Shown here in pieces: positions 32,117 to 32,140 of a DNA stretch of 32,140 nucleotides. Each line of letters begins with the position of its first letter. Positions within the stretch are counted from its first letter, which is position 1. Position numbers and translations under genes: made by a program. The notes under the pieces are model-generated. The model was given only the letters and a program-made list of their open reading frames with translations, had not been told where the DNA came from and searched no databases. Source of the DNA: Pelosinus sp. (GTDB taxonomy: Bacteria > Bacillota > Negativicutes > DSM-13327); contig JARBUM010000023.1 in assembly GCA_029239675.1 (NCBI GenBank), positions 1 to 32,140 on the forward strand, read 5' to 3'.

Positions 32117-32140
32117 TTTTTTTTTACATTTCTGCTATAT

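Overview
The window reads as chromosomal DNA of a low-GC, spore-former-type Firmicute, most likely a diderm member of the Negativicutes (Sporomusaceae, Pelosinus/Sporomusa-like). This is inferred from gene content: two S-box (SAM-I) leaders, a short HisG with a separate HisZ, a TrpR-like YerC/HisR protein, a divergent polysaccharide deacetylase, a bifurcating-type NuoE/NuoF pair and Bacillus-like MetI/MetC transsulfuration enzymes. No phage, IS element, CRISPR array, rRNA or tRNA was seen.

Layout. Positions 1-2060 (minus) hold the start of a NuoG/HydA/FdhA-like iron-sulfur subunit, with NuoF-like and NuoE-like partners transcribed before it. Positions 2261-7495 (minus) hold a DcuS/CitA-type sensor kinase, a type II NADH dehydrogenase, a CitB/DcuR-type response regulator and a divergent polysaccharide deacetylase. 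Positions 7682-8419 encode a SagB-type nitroreductase. Positions 8730-15179 (minus) are a compact histidine operon hisG-D-C-B-H-A-F-IE. A D-2-hydroxyacid dehydrogenase diverges from it. A second minus-strand operon (18451-16353) carries hisR/yerC, hisZ and an HD-domain protein. Positions 18559-22357 (plus) are a SAM-riboswitch-controlled methionine ABC transporter metN-I-Q plus a second, non-lipidated MetQ-like protein. A PHP-family histidinol-phosphatase (minus) supplies the remaining histidine step. Next come a small two-helix membrane protein, a TetR/EmrA/EmrB efflux locus, a CrcB fluoride channel, cysK, and a second SAM-riboswitch operon (metB-metC-tandem DUF2292 protein) at the right edge.

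How it fits together. Nearly the whole histidine pathway lies within 15 kb, as one main operon plus hisZ and a phosphatase elsewhere. Sulfur amino-acid uptake and synthesis is split between two S-box transcription units and a cysK unit with its own promoter and an attenuator-like leader. The redox genes on the left are tied together by the most striking non-coding signal of the window. A promoter-plus-leader module occurs twice, once before the nuoEF-type operon and once before the response regulator. Each copy has a TTGTATACTTG block (read on the plus strand) at exactly the same spacing from the -10 box. About 20 nt further on, each has a hairpin whose two 18-nt flanks are identical, while the apical stem differs in sequence but still pairs. 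I know of no described RNA or promoter family that matches it.
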